A stretch of DNA of 64,000 nucleotides from Desmonostoc vinosum HA7617-LM4 (lineage in GTDB: Bacteria > Cyanobacteriota > Cyanobacteriia > Cyanobacteriales > Nostocaceae): contig JAHHHC010000025.1 in NCBI GenBank assembly GCA_019359515.1, positions 23,448 through 87,447 of the forward strand, in the 5' to 3' direction. The notes under the pieces were generated by a model. That model did no database searches and was not told the DNA's origin. It saw only the letters and a list, made by a program, of their open reading frames with translations. The translations under genes and the position numbers were made by a program. How positions within the stretch are numbered: position 1 is the first letter of the stretch; each line of letters opens with the position of its first letter. Positions 62,269-64,000 of this stretch are shown here, piece by piece.

Positions 62269-63777
62269 CTATTTAAAATATCTTAAATTATATCGATTTT
62301 GGTATTTATTAATATATTCAACATTTTGCCGCTCTATTTTTGATAGTAATTTAGTGGGAAATTGCTTAGGTGAATACAAAGGACGATACCAAGATTGATT
62401 ATTAAAATAAGCTTGTAAGCCCGGAGTATCAAAACGGCGACCATGACGGGCAAAAATTGAATTTCGCATAATATCTAATTCCAAACCGTCTTTACCATTT
62501 AAATCAGCATCAGTGACAAGTTTTTGAGAAAGCCATGAATAATCACCATTGGCATATGAGATAATAACCGACGGCGGAGATTGTGGAGTAATTGATGCAG
62601 GTTTGGGTGGAGATGGTGGGGTAATTCGCGGAGATTGTGGCTGAGATGGCGGAGTAATATTTACAGGTAAAGAACTTGAGTTATTTGATATTTCGGGTGT
62701 TGGCGATCGCGCAATATCAGGAGATACTAATGAAGGTGTTTGTTGTGTCTGTGACTGAATTTCTGGAGACTGTGGCTTTGTGAATACCTGAGTTGTAATT
62801 ACTGCTGCACCAACTAACCCACCTGCAACTAAACCGCCGATCAAAATACTGCTACGATTATTTTTTAGAGTCCTAGATTGGGGAGTAATAGGAATAGTGG
62901 GAGGTATTGGCGTGGGTATTTGAGGTACTGGTTGTGTCGGTGGTATGGGATTTGCTGAACTTTGCAGAGCATCTAGCATCGCTCTAGCGGTAGGATAGCG
63001 ATCGCGGGGATGATAAGCGATCGCTTGATCGATAATCCCCGCCATCATCGGGCTAATATGACTAGCATACTCTCGCCAGACAATCTCACCAGTCTGCGAG
63101 TCTGTTTCTAGTTGTTGTGGTTGTCTACCAGTCAGCAGATATATGACAGTCATCCCCAAACTATATAAATCACTCGAATAAACTGGTCTACCTGCTGCTT
63201 GTTCGCTGGGCATAAATCCTGGCGTACCAATTACAATCGAACTGGTAGGATTCCCTTGGGAATTCACAACCGTTCCCATAGATTCGCGCACCGCACCAAA
63301 ATCGATGAGTACTGGTTTGCAATCATGGTGCCGCACAATAATATTATCTGGTTTAATATCACGATGAACGATTTGCTGAGAGTGAACATACTCCAGAGTG
63401 GGTAATAAACTTATCAATAATTCTTGGACAGCACTTTCAGTAAAAAGACCCTGTTTTTGCAGTATTGCAGTTAGAGTATCACCTTCTACCCACTCTTGAA
63501 CTAAGTAAAACTGCCCAGCAGCAGAAAAATAAGCATACAAAGAAGGGATTTGAGCAGTTTTACCGCCGAGTTCTTCTAAAATTGCCGCTTCTCGTTGAAA
63601 CCGTTCCTGCACGAGTTGGTAAATTTGAGGATTATTTTGAATCGGTCTTAGCTGTTTTACCACACAGCGGCGTTTTGAAGGCATATAAGTATCTTCTGCT
63701 AGAAAGGTTTCGCCAAACCCACCAGCACCTAATGTACGGATAACTTGATAGCGATCGTTCAGTAGCTGCATCGTCAT
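62269..63777 (-). CDS. Ser/Thr kinase with membrane anchor and YARHG domain
   Basis: The 502-residue kinase starts MTMQLLNDRYQVIRTLGAGG. The second Met at 63771 matches the paralog's start and may be the true one. Lys41, catalytic Asp140 (VHRDIKPDNIIV), IDFGAVRES and GTPGFMPSEQ are present. A TM helix follows (ILIGGLVAGGLVGAAVITT), then a Pro-rich linker (PSPPKPASITPQSPP). The C-terminal YARHG domain (~415-495; LDIMRNSIFARHGRRFDTPG) is an extracellular module often seen on membrane proteins. Kinase domains of the two neighbours are closely alike, so they arose by duplication and differ in the outside domain. Confidence 0.93.
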   Translation of the reverse strand: MTMQLLNDRYQVIRTLGAGGFGETFLAEDTYMPSKRRCVVKQLRPIQNNPQIYQLVQERFQREAAILEELGGKTAQIPSLYAYFSAAGQFYLVQEWVEGDTLTAILQKQGLFTESAVQELLISLLPTLEYVHSQQIVHRDIKPDNIIVRHHDCKPVLIDFGAVRESMGTVVNSQGNPTSSIVIGTPGFMPSEQAAGRPVYSSDLYSLGMTVIYLLTGRQPQQLETDSQTGEIVWREYASHISPMMAGIIDQAIAYHPRDRYPTARAMLDALQSSANPIPPTQPVPQIPTPIPPTIPITPQSRTLKNNRSSILIGGLVAGGLVGAAVITTQVFTKPQSPEIQSQTQQTPSLVSPDIARSPTPEISNNSSSLPVNITPPSQPQSPRITPPSPPKPASITPQSPPSVIISYANGDYSWLSQKLVTDADLNGKDGLELDIMRNSIFARHGRRFDTPGLQAYFNNQSWYRPLYSPKQFPTKLLSKIERQNVEYINKYQNRYNLRYFK

Positions 63778-63878
63778 AAAAATTTATTTTTTGAAAAAAC
63801 ACCCTCTTAAGCAATTTAAGGTTAAGAAGGATGACACGCCCTAAGTTATTAATGCGACAAATTAAGGTATTTTTCTAA

Positions 63879-64000
63879 GAGGCTGTTTGAAAAGTCAGGT
63901 AGTTTGTAAAAAAACTCTCTCAGTGTAAGCTGCGAATAGCAAAATACACAGCACCGAGAGAGCGACATGAGTAAAGCTTACCCCAGTAACCTTACCCGCG
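63879..64000 (+). mobile_element. Left end of an IS5-type insertion sequence (continues past the edge)
   Basis: The terminal repeat GAGGCTGTTTGAAAAGTC starts at 63879 with TAA just before it as a possible target copy. An open frame begins 88 bp later with a transposase-like N-terminus. The matching right end must lie beyond the window. Confidence 0.75.
63967..64000 (+). CDS. N-terminus of IS5-family transposase (partial)
   Basis: ATG 63967 reads MSKAYPSNLTR before the edge. This is the typical start of cyanobacterial IS5/IS1031-group transposases, which continue with YELL...PGGRPR. Only 11 residues are visible, so the call leans on the terminal repeat and position. Confidence 0.7.
   Translation, partial: MSKAYPSNLTR

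Overview
The window looks like chromosomal DNA of a filamentous, probably heterocyst-forming cyanobacterium of the Nostoc/Anabaena type. The signs are very frequent GCGATCGC (HIP1) octamers, 7- and 9-bp short tandem repeats in many gaps, a high-light-inducible protein, the cyanobacterial type of glutamate-cysteine ligase, an SLH-domain porin, and two-component and Ser/Thr kinases with long sensor or linker regions. No species can be named from the sequence alone. Coding density is moderate. Many gaps of 300-1500 bases are filled with nested repeats and MITE-like elements rather than genes.

Layout. 1-4.1 kb: the 5' end of an unknown leftward gene, tandem repeats, an SLH/OprB porin, a 1.5-kb repeat graveyard and a small S4 RNA-binding protein. 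4.2-9.3 kb: a 1692-residue hybrid histidine kinase. 9.7-20.6 kb: a DUF4255 (Pvc16-like) protein and an AAA+ ATPase, translationally coupled and resembling contractile-injection-system accessory proteins. Facing away from them are a Ser/Thr kinase with a repeat-rich tail and two membrane proteins built as beta-sandwich, one transmembrane helix, then a second domain (WD40 in one). 21-28.7 kb: two peroxiredoxins, a glycogen-debranching enzyme, a tRNA(CAU), a LysM/M23 envelope peptidase with a long leader, and trmL. 29-33 kb: gshA, a Uma2 remnant, recR with no normal start codon, and purD. 33-45 kb: a PARG-like macrodomain protein, small unknown proteins, rhomboid protease, SDR, methyltransferase, a hopanoid-type glycosyltransferase coupled to aroA, a thioredoxin-like protein, the eroded end of a TnpB element, an Hlip and thyX. 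45-45.9 kb: an AraC regulator fused by deletion to the tail of a TonB-dependent receptor. 46-59.3 kb: a co-directional block of a 3173-residue DUF4347/beta-helix/DUF4114 surface protein, an HlyD-type adaptor and a BcsA-like PilZ glycosyltransferase. 59.3-63.8 kb: an AlkA-like glycosylase and two paralogous Ser/Thr kinases around a 57-residue protein. At the right edge an IS5-type element begins.

How the parts may work together. The 46-59 kb block looks like a cell-surface or extracellular-matrix module, with an adhesin and an exopolysaccharide synthase/export pair. The 9.7-20.6 kb block may be a kinase-regulated, membrane-linked outlier of a contractile injection system, whose sheath, tube and baseplate genes are not in this window. 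Repeats have also entered reading frames: porin linker, debranching enzyme, kinase ATPase domain, adhesin linker and the ends of small proteins. One short-element family shares terminal repeats with the IS5-type element at the right edge, which suggests mobilisation in trans.
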